From Thermococcus indicus (GTDB taxonomy: Archaea; Methanobacteriota_B; Thermococci; Thermococcales; Thermococcaceae): a stretch of DNA of 64,000 nucleotides. How positions within the stretch are numbered: position 1 is the stretch's first letter; each line of letters starts with the position of its first letter. The stretch spans positions 1,867,041 to 1,931,040 of the forward strand of contig NZ_CP040846.1 of NCBI RefSeq assembly GCF_006274605.1. The letters are read 5' to 3'. The notes beneath the pieces were generated by a model that was not told where the DNA came from, ran no database searches, and saw only the letters and a program-made list of their open reading frames with translations. The position numbers and the translations under genes were made by a program. Shown piece by piece: positions 22,504 through 30,693 of this stretch.

Positions 22504-22812
22504 TTATTCCTCCGTCGTGTAGAGGGTTCTTTCAGTTTCGATGGCGCTGGCCATTATGCAGTCGCCGAGGAAGCGGCCGTAGACCTTCACCCACTCGCCC
22601 TTTCCGAGGCACGGGCTCCCCGAGAACTCAACCATGAGGCCAGAAACTTTAAAGGTAGTCCGGTAACTAGGCAACTCCATGGGGAGGAACTCAACCAGGG
22701 GTTTGTCCTCGATGGTGCCCTCGATGACGACGTTCTTACCCCTGAATGAATTCAGCTCATCAACCGTAACGATGTAATAGTAATGATGACCGAGTTTGAC
22801 CCGCTTGGGCAT
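22504..22812 (-). CDS. Small OB-fold-like protein, function unknown
   Basis: This 102-residue protein starts at MPKRVKLGHHYYYIVTVDEL. Its strand pattern (KNVVIEGTIED ... RTTFKVSGLMVEF ... EWVKVYGRFLGDCIMASAIE) fits an OB-fold nucleic-acid-binding protein. The start is ATG 22812 because GGTGGTGAGC precedes it. The frame stays open much further upstream, but only antisense to the GTPase gene. It is followed at two bases by the HD hydrolase and reads divergently from the GTPase. No better name is possible from sequence. Confidence 0.75.
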   Translation of the reverse strand: MPKRVKLGHHYYYIVTVDELNSFRGKNVVIEGTIEDKPLVEFLPMELPSYRTTFKVSGLMVEFSGSPCLGKGEWVKVYGRFLGDCIMASAIETERTLYTTEE

Positions 22813-22861
22813 GCTCACCACCTTTATATGCCAGCCTTGTAAATATCTGCGGGGTGAGGGT

Positions 22862-23419
22862 ATGATAAAGGTTGCGATTATCGGTGCCGAGAACGCCGGC
22901 AAGTCAACGCTCATGAACGCCCTCATAGGCGGCAAAATATCGGAGGTGGAGAACCTCCCCGGAACTACCAAGGGGACGATACGGAGACGCTTCGGAAAGC
23001 TCAAGATACCGAAGAGCATGAAGAACCCGCTCGGAGGGGCCGACGAGTTCGTCCTCATAGACACCGCCGGCCTCTTCGACCCCCAGAGGGAGCTGAGGGG
23101 CAAGGTTCTGAGCGAGGAACGCTTTAGGGAGATAATCAACGAAATAGTCTCCTCGGATATAATCATCCACATGGTCGATGCCACGGTCGGCCTGCACAGG
23201 GGCATGGAGAAGCTCCATCACATGCTCAAGTTCCGCTACGAGAAGCCGATAATCGTCGTCATCAACAAGATAGACCTCGTCCCGCCGGAGAGGGTGGAGG
23301 AGATAAAGGAGATAATAAAGAAGCGCCTTGAGCAGGATGCAATACCCCTCTCGCTTGTCACCTACGAGGGGTTTAACGACCTGCTCGAGAGGCTGGCGTA
23401 TTACGCACAGTACGTCTAA
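22862..23419 (+). CDS. Era/TrmE-like small GTPase
   Basis: This 185-residue compact GTPase has G1 GAENAGKST (about residues 8-16), G2 Thr in PGTTKGTIR, G3 DTAGLFD and G4 NKIDLVPP. A helical insertion (KLKIPKSMKNPLGG) lies between G2 and G3. There is no KH or other RNA-binding domain, so it is shorter than Era. ATG 22862 is preceded by GGGGTGAGGG; an upstream in-frame start near 22796 would overlap the divergent gene. A TATA-like CTTTATATG lies at 22822-22830. Its target is unknown. Confidence 0.87.
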   Translation: MIKVAIIGAENAGKSTLMNALIGGKISEVENLPGTTKGTIRRRFGKLKIPKSMKNPLGGADEFVLIDTAGLFDPQRELRGKVLSEERFREIINEIVSSDIIIHMVDATVGLHRGMEKLHHMLKFRYEKPIIVVINKIDLVPPERVEEIKEIIKKRLEQDAIPLSLVTYEGFNDLLERLAYYAQYV

Positions 23420-23820
23420 CAGCGGCAGATCTTCACCAGAACCTTCCTGTGCCTCGGGCCGTCCAGCTCAATGAACAGGATTCTCTGCCAGGTTCCAAGG
23501 AGCAGCTCGCCGTTATCTATCGGGACGGCGACTTCTGGGTTCAGAAAGAGGGTTGCCCTCAGGTGTGAGTGGGCGTTGCTGTCTATGCGGTCATGGACAT
23601 ATCCCGCCCCTCTGGGAACAAGCTCTTTCATCTTCGCCTTAATGTCCTCAAGCAATCCACTTTCGTTTTCGTTTATCACCAGTCCCGTCGTGGTGTGGGA
23701 GGTAAAAACGACCGCGATGCCGCTGGTCACGTCGCTCTTCCACACGAGGCGCTGAATCTCGTCGGTTATGTCAATTATCTGGAACTTCTCCGTTGTGGGA
23801 ACCTTAACCTCGAACAGCAT
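23416..23820 (-). CDS. YjbQ family protein (UPF0047)
   Basis: This 134-residue protein is of the YjbQ family. The conserved blocks TSHTTTGLVINENESGLLED and YVHDRIDSNAHSHLRATL contain the clustered His, Asp and Thr residues of the putative active site, followed by LLLGTWQRILFIELDGPR. Some family members show weak thiamine phosphate synthase activity; the true role is unsettled. ATG 23820 follows GGTGGGG and overlaps the stop of the upstream 97-residue gene by one base. Confidence 0.9.
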   Translation of the reverse strand: MLFEVKVPTTEKFQIIDITDEIQRLVWKSDVTSGIAVVFTSHTTTGLVINENESGLLEDIKAKMKELVPRGAGYVHDRIDSNAHSHLRATLFLNPEVAVPIDNGELLLGTWQRILFIELDGPRHRKVLVKICRC

Positions 23821-24113
23821 CAGCCCCACCGGCCGAGTCCTTTCTTTATCTCGAGTAAAAGCTTATCGGGGGCCTCAATCGAACCGGAAACAACCGCCCT
23901 CAGGAGGACCGCCTTCTCGTAGGCATCAATCAAGTCCTTTCTGCCGTTATCCAACACCTCCGAGCGGAGGGTTCTGTATATCTCCTCAACTGCGTCTCTG
24001 AACAGCACCTCGTCGGAGTACAGTTCCTTGTTCGTCAGGAGGATTGTTATGAGATAGCTGACGAAATCAACCCTATCCTCTTTTCTGCCTATCAATGCCT
24101 TGAGCCGTTCCAT
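23820..24113 (-). CDS. Small helical protein, unknown
   Basis: This 97-residue, largely alpha-helical, charged protein (MERLKALIGRKEDRVDFVSY ... LLLEIKKGLGRWG) has no motif I recognise. It overlaps the upstream helical-repeat gene by 22 bases and the downstream yjbQ by one base, so the three are clearly one transcript. Because it shares helical character with the 3' end of its upstream neighbour, it may work with it. Confidence 0.7.
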   Translation of the reverse strand: MERLKALIGRKEDRVDFVSYLITILLTNKELYSDEVLFRDAVEEIYRTLRSEVLDNGRKDLIDAYEKAVLLRAVVSGSIEAPDKLLLEIKKGLGRWG

Positions 24114-25372
24114 GACTTAACCCTCCCAGGGAGCTCCTGTTCCAGGGCCTTAAGCAATATCTCCGAAATCAGAATTGAAGAGAACCTCGCGTCCCTGACC
24201 TCCAGGGCAACATCTATAGCATCCTCCACCCTTCCAGCCTTAACCAGGTTATGGGCTATATCTGCCATTGTTATCGAGCGCAACCTCTCGGTTCTCAGCG
24301 ACCTGGCGATCCTCATGGCCTCACCGAGCTTTCCGGTGACAATATAATACCTGGCCACCTTAACCAGCACGTCCTCACTGCCTGTGGAGTTCTCAACGGC
24401 CCTCACTATTGAATCACTGCCCAGAGAAGGCCGTTCAAGGATGGCGTTCATGACGGCTTTCCCCACAGATTCAGCTTCTTCCTCATTCAGGGCTCCCAAA
24501 AAGCCAGGAAGTGCGTCCCCGTCCCGGAGGAGAAGCTCAAGCGCAATATCCTCAAGGACCTCCTCACCCCCAACTTTCCTTACAAGACGCACTGCAGAGA
24601 AGCCCTGACCACTTAGGGCAAACGCAAAGGCCAGGCTCGGAAGAAAATCCCTGCCGAGCTTTTCGGCCATCTCATCCGCAACGTTCTCAAGGAGGTCTAT
24701 GTGGTGCCCCAGCACGCCCTTGTCCTTGAGGTAAAACACAACCTCCTTGAAGATATGCTTGGCAAGGTTCCTGTCCACAATCTCCCGGAGGCTCAGTATG
24801 GCGTTCTCATAGTTCCCGCTGTAGAGGTAACCCTTCACGACCTCGGCCAGTGCCCTGGAACGATACGGCTCGCGTGTCACGTATTCCAGGACCAGCTTAT
24901 TCCGCCTGAGGCGGTAGGCGGCTTTCAATGGGTCCCTACCAATCAGGGCAGTGTTCCTTGCTAAGATCTCAACCAGAACCTTGTTTCTGAGTTTTTCGTT
25001 ATGTATCTCCGACGCAAACAGGATGGCATCCCCTATGTAACCGAGAGAAAGAAGGTACTCCACAGCGGTCTTCATAACGACATCCCTGTGGGACTGCGGG
25101 AGCACCTTTGAGTCCTCGAGGACACTGTTGTATACCCTTCGGAAGGATTTAATCCCTGCTTTAGCCATGGAATACCCGATAGAGAGAAGCGCTCGAAACA
25201 TCGTCGGGGGATCGTCTATTTCCCTGGCGGCCTCAACGGCCATTACAAATGCCTCTCTGTACAGTTCATTATGCGTCCTGGCAAGCCTTTCACCAATTTT
25301 AGCGTACGTTGTGGATTTTACATAGCCATCAGCGATGACATCCACCGAGGAAAGAATCTCCTTCACTAGCAT
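24092..25372 (-). CDS. Alpha-helical repeat protein (TPR/HEAT-like), unknown
   Basis: This 426-residue protein consists of repeated helix pairs with the recurrent pattern G-x-x-x-x-A-I-x-x-A-x-x-(I/V) (for example LSLGYIGDAILFASEI, GNYENAILSLREI, GKLGEAMRIARSL, GRVEDAIDVALEV). This indicates a solenoid scaffold. No signal peptide or catalytic motif is visible. The likely start is ATG 25372; the frame is open to 25414 without a better site. It heads the three-gene unit with the 97-residue protein and YjbQ. Confidence 0.75.
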   Translation of the reverse strand: MLVKEILSSVDVIADGYVKSTTYAKIGERLARTHNELYREAFVMAVEAAREIDDPPTMFRALLSIGYSMAKAGIKSFRRVYNSVLEDSKVLPQSHRDVVMKTAVEYLLSLGYIGDAILFASEIHNEKLRNKVLVEILARNTALIGRDPLKAAYRLRRNKLVLEYVTREPYRSRALAEVVKGYLYSGNYENAILSLREIVDRNLAKHIFKEVVFYLKDKGVLGHHIDLLENVADEMAEKLGRDFLPSLAFAFALSGQGFSAVRLVRKVGGEEVLEDIALELLLRDGDALPGFLGALNEEEAESVGKAVMNAILERPSLGSDSIVRAVENSTGSEDVLVKVARYYIVTGKLGEAMRIARSLRTERLRSITMADIAHNLVKAGRVEDAIDVALEVRDARFSSILISEILLKALEQELPGRVKSWNGSRH

Positions 25373-25488
25373 GGACAGACCCCCGGAATCGACGGAAACG
25401 ATTACTACCGCCAAAATTTGATTGTAGGCCGATTCTTATTAACTTAACCCTCGGAACGTTTTTAAGAGGCTCCGATCAGTGCATAAAC

Positions 25489-26589
25489 ATGTACGCGGTC
25501 ATATTTGGCAAGAATCCGGCGCTCAGCGAGGCGGAATTTTATTCATTCAGCAGAAGATTCGGCCTAAAGGTTAGCCCAATTGAGTCAAGCCGTTACTGGT
25601 TGTTATTCGATTCATCGTCTCACGTTGAAAGATATTTCCACTGGCTCGGTGGCTCTCTAAAGCTCGTTAGGATAGCCGGAGAGGGTGAGGAGGCCATAAA
25701 GGACCTCGAATACGCTAGGCTCTTCACGGTCAGCCTCTACGGCAGAAACGACTGGAAGCTCTGGCGGAAGCTGGGGAGCGCGGTAAAGAGGGAATTCAAA
25801 GCCGAAGGCCCCTCAAAGTTCTTCAAGCCGGCAAAAGTTTACTCCATGCCCGCCGAGCTTATCCTTAAGGGCTTTCCAGAGGTTAAGGACTTCGTATTTC
25901 TCCTCCGCGAGGACGGGAGCTTTCTTGTAGGTGAGACCGTGAAGATCACCGACCCGTTCGAGCTGAAGAAGCTCGATGTGGGGAGGCCGGTTCAGAGGCC
26001 GATACTCTCAATCCCGCCCAGGCTCGCGAGGATAATGGTGAACCTGACGGAGGTGGGGAAGGGCTCCTTCCTCGACCCCTTCTGCGGGATAGGGACGATA
26101 GTTCAGGAGTTCGTCCTCCAGGGACTTTCAGCCTACGGGGGCGACCGAGACCCGGAGAGAATACGGGACGCCAGGAAAAACCTGGCATGGCTCAGAAAGG
26201 AGTTCCGGATCAAGAACTCCGCTCACCTTGAGGTCTGCGACGCGAGAAAGCTGAAGCGGTGCTTCCGCCAGCGGTTCGACGCGGTAGTTACGGAACCCTA
26301 CCTCGGAAAGCCCCTCCGGAGAAACCCGAACAGGGGGGAGGCGATAAAACTGGCCAACGAGCTGGACAGGTTCTATTATTCTGTCTTCGAGAGCTTTGGT
26401 GATGTCCTCAAGAGAAACGGAAAGGTGGTCTTCGTCTTCCCTGCCTACAGGCTGAGCGGTGGGGGAATATACAGAAAGGAGAGGAAGTGGCTGGCCAAGC
26501 TCGGCTTCGAGGTCCTTGGGAGGTACACGGACTACGAGGAGAGGCATAAACTCGTGAGGGACATCCACGTGCTGAGGTATCGGGGCTAA
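25489..26589 (+). CDS. Trm11/Trm-G10-like SAM-dependent RNA methyltransferase with unusual motif IV
   Basis: This 366-residue protein has an N-terminal region of about 150 residues resembling the ferredoxin-like/THUMP part of archaeal tRNA guanine-N2 methyltransferases, then a Rossmann methyltransferase with motif I FLDPFCGIGTIVQEF (about residues 186-200). The usual catalytic (D/N)PPY is replaced by TEPYLGKPLR (about 269-278). It may therefore be a paralogue with a different substrate. ATG 25489 lies about 22 bases after TATA-like TTTTTAAG (25459-25466) with no clear ribosome site, so it is possibly leaderless. Confidence 0.85.
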   Translation: MYAVIFGKNPALSEAEFYSFSRRFGLKVSPIESSRYWLLFDSSSHVERYFHWLGGSLKLVRIAGEGEEAIKDLEYARLFTVSLYGRNDWKLWRKLGSAVKREFKAEGPSKFFKPAKVYSMPAELILKGFPEVKDFVFLLREDGSFLVGETVKITDPFELKKLDVGRPVQRPILSIPPRLARIMVNLTEVGKGSFLDPFCGIGTIVQEFVLQGLSAYGGDRDPERIRDARKNLAWLRKEFRIKNSAHLEVCDARKLKRCFRQRFDAVVTEPYLGKPLRRNPNRGEAIKLANELDRFYYSVFESFGDVLKRNGKVVFVFPAYRLSGGGIYRKERKWLAKLGFEVLGRYTDYEERHKLVRDIHVLRYRG

Positions 26590-27014
26590 CCAATCAGCCT
26601 CGCGTGCTCCTGCTTTATGCAACGATGTGCAACAGCCGTTAAACCTGCCTCCTTTGCCTTTTTGAACGCCTCCCTGTTGTAGGTGTTGAACTGGAACCAC
26701 ACAACTTTTGCCCCCTTCTCTATCGCCTGCTCGACGTAGTCTATTGTGAACTCCGGCCTTACGAAGAGGTCGACTATCTCGACGTCATCGGGGATATCAA
26801 GAACGCTCGGGTAGCACTTTCTTCCAAGGACTTCATCGTAGCGGGGGTTCACGGGATAGACCTCATAGCCGTGTTCGAGGAGGTAGCGCATCACGTCGTT
26901 TGCGTCGCGTTCGGGCTTCGGTGAAGCGCCCACAAGGGCGATCTTCCTGTACTTCGTCAGGATTTCTCTAAGGTCATCGTCACTCAGCCTGTCAACGGGC
27001 ATTATCCTGACCAT
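26586..27014 (-). CDS. CoA-binding domain protein (YccU/COG1832 family)
   Basis: This 142-residue Rossmann-fold CoA-binding protein has KIALVGASPKPERDANDVMR (about residues 22-41), GYEVYPVNPRYDEVLGRKCY, IPDDVEIVDLFVRPE and VVWFQFNTYNREA. It is the single-domain type, unlike the acetyl-CoA synthetase fusions. A ligand role is likely but the pathway is unknown. ATG 27014 or the adjacent ATG 27017 follows GGTGGT; the long upstream open frame is antisense to the next gene. It overlaps the end of the Trm11-like gene by four bases, tail to tail. Confidence 0.88.
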   Translation of the reverse strand: MVRIMPVDRLSDDDLREILTKYRKIALVGASPKPERDANDVMRYLLEHGYEVYPVNPRYDEVLGRKCYPSVLDIPDDVEIVDLFVRPEFTIDYVEQAIEKGAKVVWFQFNTYNREAFKKAKEAGLTAVAHRCIKQEHARLIG

Positions 27015-27083
27015 CATACCACCGGTAAAGCTTGGAGGGTCAAACTTTAAAGACCTAACCGAGAGGTTTCTTCGGTGGGGGGT

Positions 27084-27518
27084 TTGCTTTACGAGGAAAG
27101 GTTTTCGGCGAGATGGGTCTTCCTGCTCCTGCTTCCCGCGCTCATCGCACTGGGCATTGGACTCTACATGACGTACAAGACTGAAGAAGGTATATGGGGC
27201 ATCGCGGTGGCGTGGATCATAACGCTCCTGATAACCGTCGAAGTCTCGTCCTTCAAACTCCAGATTGATGAGAATTCCGTGAGGATCAGGGGAGGTCTCG
27301 GTCTCTTCGTCAGGATAACCGTTAGAATCGAGGACATCGAGGGATTCATTGTGAAGCATGACTGGAAAGCCTGCGGGGGCAGGGTTCACTTCAGTCTACC
27401 AGCGAGAGGATGTGTACTTCTCAGAAAGAGAAACGGAGGCACCGTCTCGTTTTCAACGAACAACCCGGAGGAAGTTGCGAGGGTTCTGGCTACCCTCGGC
27501 GTTCCACGAGAACCCTAG
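27084..27518 (+). CDS. Small membrane protein with PH-like soluble domain, unknown
   Basis: This protein of about 144 residues has two membrane helices (WVFLLLLPALIALGIGLYM and IWGIAVAWIITLLITVEV) and then a beta-rich tail of about 80 residues (FKLQIDENSVRIRGGLG ... VTVRIEDIEGF-like) resembling bacterial PH/YdbT-like domains. The start is uncertain: TTG 27084 follows GGTGGGGGG, while GTG 27075 is within that site. It overlaps the 3' end of the convergent NfeD-like gene by 29 bases. Confidence 0.65.
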   Translation: MLYEERFSARWVFLLLLPALIALGIGLYMTYKTEEGIWGIAVAWIITLLITVEVSSFKLQIDENSVRIRGGLGLFVRITVRIEDIEGFIVKHDWKACGGRVHFSLPARGCVLLRKRNGGTVSFSTNNPEEVARVLATLGVPREP

Positions 27519-27885
27519 TGCCCTGAACCGATATTATTCTGACCTTTTCGCCCTTTTCGGCCCTTCCGTTTAAGCATTCCGCCTTCCAGAGCTCGCCATC
27601 GAGCTTAACGACTCCTTCTGGAGAAAGGTCTTCGACAACGAGGGCCGTTCTCCCGACCAGACTCTCGGGGCCGGTTTCGGGCCTTTTGTCCACTCCACCT
27701 CCGAGAACGAATGGCGCTATGAGAAAATCCTTGGCCAGAAGAATTAGCATCACAGGCAACCCCACCCATAGGGGAATCTCCATTCCCATCCCGGGGAGCA
27801 CCAAAAAGATGAAAACGCCGACGATAATCTCATCGGCCATCAGTGCGAGGAGCTTGAGCAGATTCCCGGCTTTTATACGCCACAT
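27490..27885 (-). CDS. Short NfeD-like membrane protein
   Basis: This 131-residue protein has two membrane helices (EIIVGVFIFLVLPGMGM, WVGLPVMLILLAKDFLIA) and a C-terminal OB-like barrel (GRTALVVEDLSPEGVVKLDGE ... GEKVRIISVQGTRVLVER), the layout of short NfeD proteins. Long relatives act with stomatin-like proteins in membrane quality control; no stomatin gene is adjacent. ATG 27885 lies two bases after the metalloprotein gene ends and is preceded by GAGGT. Confidence 0.82.
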   Translation of the reverse strand: MWRIKAGNLLKLLALMADEIIVGVFIFLVLPGMGMEIPLWVGLPVMLILLAKDFLIAPFVLGGGVDKRPETGPESLVGRTALVVEDLSPEGVVKLDGELWKAECLNGRAEKGEKVRIISVQGTRVLVERRG

Positions 27886-27887
27886 TT

Positions 27888-28535
27888 TTAGACCTCGCCC
27901 CTTGCCAGCCACTTCCAGTACGGGTTCAGCTCGACTATCGTCCACCACGTCTTAAGTTCCTTTCTGGCGTTCTTGTAATCAGGGTAAAACTCCCCCACCA
28001 GCCCCCAGAAGGCCTTCGAGTGGTTCATGTGCTTCAGATGGGCAAGCTCATGGATTACAACGTACTCCCTGAGTTCGGGCGGAATCGCTATGAGGCGGAC
28101 GTTGAAGTTCAGGTTCCCCTTTGGGGAGCAGCTCCCCCACCGGCTCTTCTGGTGTCTGATGTACACCTTCCCCGGCTCCACCCCCATTCTGCCGGCGTAG
28201 GAATCCACGAGGGGCAGGAGTTCCCTTCGGAGGATTTTCTTCAGGTAGCTAACCATATCGTTGGGGTTGGGGGAAAGGACGACGGTTTTGAACTTCTCGT
28301 GAACCTTGGGCTTTCTCCCGTGGATGACCTGGTAGAACTCGCCATTGATGGGAAAGCCCGATTCGGCTATCTCGCGAAGGCCCTCTATCTCGGCCAGCTT
28401 GCCTTCAAGCCAGCCGCGGTGCCTCTCGATTAGGTTATCGACGTCGAAGCCCTCTGGGGCGGTAACCACGACCGTCCCGTCCGGCCTCACCTCAAGCCTC
28501 GCGTACTTGACCGGCCGACGGCGAACCCTCAGCAT
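27888..28535 (-). CDS. YgjP-like zinc metallopeptidase-fold protein (DUF45)
   Basis: This 215-residue protein has the zincin helix YVVIHELAHLKHMNHSKAFW (HExxH plus downstream His, about residues 160-179). QKSRWGSCSPKGNLNFN is the other hallmark of the YgjP/SprT-like family. Members are annotated as metalloproteases or UTP pyrophosphatase; the activity is uncertain. The ATG overlaps the stop of glycerate kinase by seven bases, and its stop is two bases from the NfeD-like start, so the three appear co-transcribed. Confidence 0.9.
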   Translation of the reverse strand: MLRVRRRPVKYARLEVRPDGTVVVTAPEGFDVDNLIERHRGWLEGKLAEIEGLREIAESGFPINGEFYQVIHGRKPKVHEKFKTVVLSPNPNDMVSYLKKILRRELLPLVDSYAGRMGVEPGKVYIRHQKSRWGSCSPKGNLNFNVRLIAIPPELREYVVIHELAHLKHMNHSKAFWGLVGEFYPDYKNARKELKTWWTIVELNPYWKWLARGEV

Positions 28536-29887
28536 CCCCGCTCACCTTTCGATGGGTAATGAACATGCCAGCGTTCTTTCGGGATGACCGCCACCACCAG
28601 AGAGTTCACGTTGGTTCCGGTCGGCCCGATCTTGAGGAGGGCTCCGACCCTTTCCAGTGCGGGATAGGCGTCGTGCCTCCTGAGGGCTTCCTCGACGTCT
28701 ATTCCCGCTTCCCTGAGAAGCCCAAGCGTTTTCCCGCCCACGATTCCGCCGGCGGCATCGGTAGGGCCGTCCGTCCCGTCGGTATCTACAGCAAGAACGA
28801 CGGCGTTCAGGCCCGCTATCTTCCGGGCGATGCTCAGCGCGAACTCCTGGTTCGGCCCGCCAAGGCCGGCTTTTCCCTCGATGGTCACAGTCCACTCGCC
28901 ACCGGCTATCAGGACGGTGGGCTTTGGAATCGGGCGGTCGTATCTGGCTATCTCCTGGACTACCGAGCCTATCGCCAGGGCTATCTCTCTTGCCTCGCCT
29001 TCGAGGGTCGTGGTGAGTAGCAAAGCATTGTAGCCGAGTTCCTTCGCCTTTGCCAGCGCGGATTCGCAGGCGAGGGTGTTGCTTCCGACTATGAAGTTGT
29101 GGACGTTGGGCAAATCCTCCTTGAGGGTCTCCTCGGCCTTCCCCTCAAGTCCCAGCTCGATGTGTCTCTTAACGCTCTCCGGCAGCTTTTCCCAGACGCC
29201 GTAGAGCCTCAGGATTCTGAAGGCGTCTCCGAAGGTGGTGGGGTCCTTTACGGTTGGGCCCGATGCTATCGCCTCAAGCGGGTCGCCGACGACGTCCGAG
29301 AGGATGAGACTTATCACCGTCCCCCTCACGCGCTTGGCCAACTTACCTCCCTTGACGGCCGAGATGTGCTTTCTTACTGTGTTTATCTCGTATATCTTTG
29401 CCCCGCTCTTCAGAAGGAGCTCGTTCGTTCTAATTTTGTCCTCCAGGGTTATTCCCCTCTCCGGGAGGAGGAAGAGCGCACTCCCGCCGCCGGAGATAAG
29501 GACGAGGAGGATGTCGTTCTCTCCAACCTTCTCAGCTAGTTCGAGGCCAAGCTTTCCAGCTAAGATGGAGTTCTCGTCCGGAACTGGATGGCCGGCCTCG
29601 ATGACCTTCAGCCTTCCCAACCCGGGACAGTTTTCGGCGTAGCCGTACTTGGTGATTATCACCCCTCCCTCAATCCTCTCTCCGAGGGGGTCAACCACCG
29701 CTCGCGCCATTGAGCAGGCGGCCTTGCCGAAGGCCAGGAGATAGATCCTTCCCCGAACCGGAAACATCTCACCAGAAACGACCAGGTGGTTTCCCTCAAT
29801 CCCGAGGTTCCTTTTCACCGCGAGGTACGGGTCAGCGGCTTTCAACGCCGCGTCCATCAGGGCGAGCGCCGTTTCTTTAGGTGTCAT
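28529..29887 (-). CDS. Glycerate 2-kinase (MOFRL family)
   Basis: This enzyme phosphorylates D-glycerate to 2-phosphoglycerate, feeding glycolysis, and is used in serine or glyceraldehyde degradation. The 452-residue protein has the GCKA/TtuD N-terminal domain with LLAFGKAACSMARAV and LVLISGGGSALFLLPERG, and a C-terminal MOFRL domain (NQEFALSIARKIAG ... DTDGTDGPTDAAGG). ATG 29887 lies about 25 bases from TATA-like ATTTTTAAG (minus, 29905-29914), so the mRNA is probably leaderless. It leads the unit with the YgjP-like and NfeD-like genes. Confidence 0.93.
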   Translation of the reverse strand: MTPKETALALMDAALKAADPYLAVKRNLGIEGNHLVVSGEMFPVRGRIYLLAFGKAACSMARAVVDPLGERIEGGVIITKYGYAENCPGLGRLKVIEAGHPVPDENSILAGKLGLELAEKVGENDILLVLISGGGSALFLLPERGITLEDKIRTNELLLKSGAKIYEINTVRKHISAVKGGKLAKRVRGTVISLILSDVVGDPLEAIASGPTVKDPTTFGDAFRILRLYGVWEKLPESVKRHIELGLEGKAEETLKEDLPNVHNFIVGSNTLACESALAKAKELGYNALLLTTTLEGEAREIALAIGSVVQEIARYDRPIPKPTVLIAGGEWTVTIEGKAGLGGPNQEFALSIARKIAGLNAVVLAVDTDGTDGPTDAAGGIVGGKTLGLLREAGIDVEEALRRHDAYPALERVGALLKIGPTGTNVNSLVVAVIPKERWHVHYPSKGERGC

Positions 29888-29916
29888 GTGAAAAGATAGT
29901 TTGCGGAGCTTAAAAA

Positions 29917-30336
29917 TCAGTCGAACACCACCAGCTCAATCTCGGCGGTCGTCTCGGGGTTCTTCAGAAGCTCCACGATGCGCCGGTCTATGTCCCTGGC
30001 GGCCTTGTTGGCCCTTATCGCGAGGGTTCTGGCGTCCACGTAGGTGCTCTTCCTGATGACCATCGAGTACTCGTGCTCGAGAATCAGCTCCGGGCTCCCC
30101 TCGGCCAGGACCTCATCGGTGAGGTCGCCCACCCTGATGCGGATCAGGAGCTTCTTTCCGGCCTTGAGGGCACGTTTGAAATCCTCGCTCAGGTCGTTTA
30201 TGCCCCTGTCCGCTTCGATGCACAGTATGCAGTCCCCCCTTGGGGTGAGGTAGTTTTCCTTCGTGAACTCAAGCGTCGATCTGTGGGTTGCCCTGACGTT
30301 CTCGTGTCCCCTGCAGCGGATGATCTCCCTCATCAT
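29917..30336 (-). CDS. DUF371-like protein
   Basis: This protein of about 139 residues has REIIRCRGHENVRATHRSTL near its start and GDCILCIEADRGINDL, blocks typical of the conserved archaeal DUF371 family of unknown function. Beta-rich, with no membrane segment. Starts at ATG 30342, 30336 and 30333 are all possible; CTTATAAA (minus, 30358-30365) would place the transcript start near 30336, so I choose that leaderless ATG. It reads divergently from the S17e gene. Confidence 0.82.
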   Translation of the reverse strand: MMREIIRCRGHENVRATHRSTLEFTKENYLTPRGDCILCIEADRGINDLSEDFKRALKAGKKLLIRIRVGDLTDEVLAEGSPELILEHEYSMVIRKSTYVDARTLAIRANKAARDIDRRIVELLKNPETTAEIELVVFD

Positions 30337-30357
30337 GGCCATGAGTTCGAGAGAGGG

Positions 30358-30365
30358 TTTATAAG
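30358..30365 (-). promoter_or_regulatory. TATA box of the DUF371-like gene
   Basis: CTTATAAA on the minus strand lies about 22 bases before ATG 30336. No ribosome binding site lies between, consistent with leaderless translation. The divergent S17e promoter (TTTAAAAC, 30383-30390) starts 18 bases away. Confidence 0.55.
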
Positions 30366-30382
30366 TTTGAAGAGGGAAAAGC

Positions 30383-30390
30383 TTTAAAAC
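30383..30390 (+). promoter_or_regulatory. TATA box of rps17e
   Basis: TTTAAAAC preceded by purine-rich GGGAAAAGC lies 55 bases before ATG 30445. Transcription would start near 30414 and include the GGGGGG ribosome binding site at 30432-30437. Confidence 0.5.
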
Positions 30391-30444
30391 GGCTTTCGAG
30401 ATTGGGGTATGGTTGTCAGAGTCAAGATAACGGGGGGATTGATG

Positions 30445-30648
30445 ATGGGAAACATCAAGCAGACTTTCATCAAGAGAACCGCTCGCGAGCTGTTTGACCG
30501 CTACCCGAACGAGTTCACCAGGGACTTCGAGCACAACAAGAAGAAGGTCGAGGAGCTCACCAACGTCACCAGCAAGACCATCAGGAACAGGATAGCCGGT
30601 TACGTAACCAAGCTCGTGAGGATGAAGGAAGAGGGCAAGATGCTCTGA
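30445..30648 (+). CDS. rps17e: Ribosomal protein S17e
   Basis: This small-subunit ribosomal protein is specific to archaea and eukaryotes. The 67-residue sequence begins [20 protein letters not shown] and contains [18 protein letters not shown], matching the family over its full length. Upstream in-frame codons (from 30409) are excluded because the family starts at M-G-N/K and GGGGGG lies just before ATG 30445. The gene stands alone. Confidence 0.96.
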   Translation: MGNIKQTFIKRTARELFDRYPNEFTRDFEHNKKKVEELTNVTSKTIRNRIAGYVTKLVRMKEEGKML

Positions 30649-30693
30649 GCCCTTTTCTAGGATTTATTATCTTCGGACCCTTCCAGCCGATTC

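Noticed and set aside
22504-23205. A 233-residue minus-strand frame extending past ATG 22812
   Set aside because: The extra N-terminal part is antisense to the GTPase gene and has no ribosome site; GGTGGTGAGC marks ATG 22812 as the start.
26586-27389. A longer CoA-binding protein starting near 27389
   Set aside because: The extension is antisense to the small membrane gene, and the family begins at the ATG after GGTGGT near 27014.
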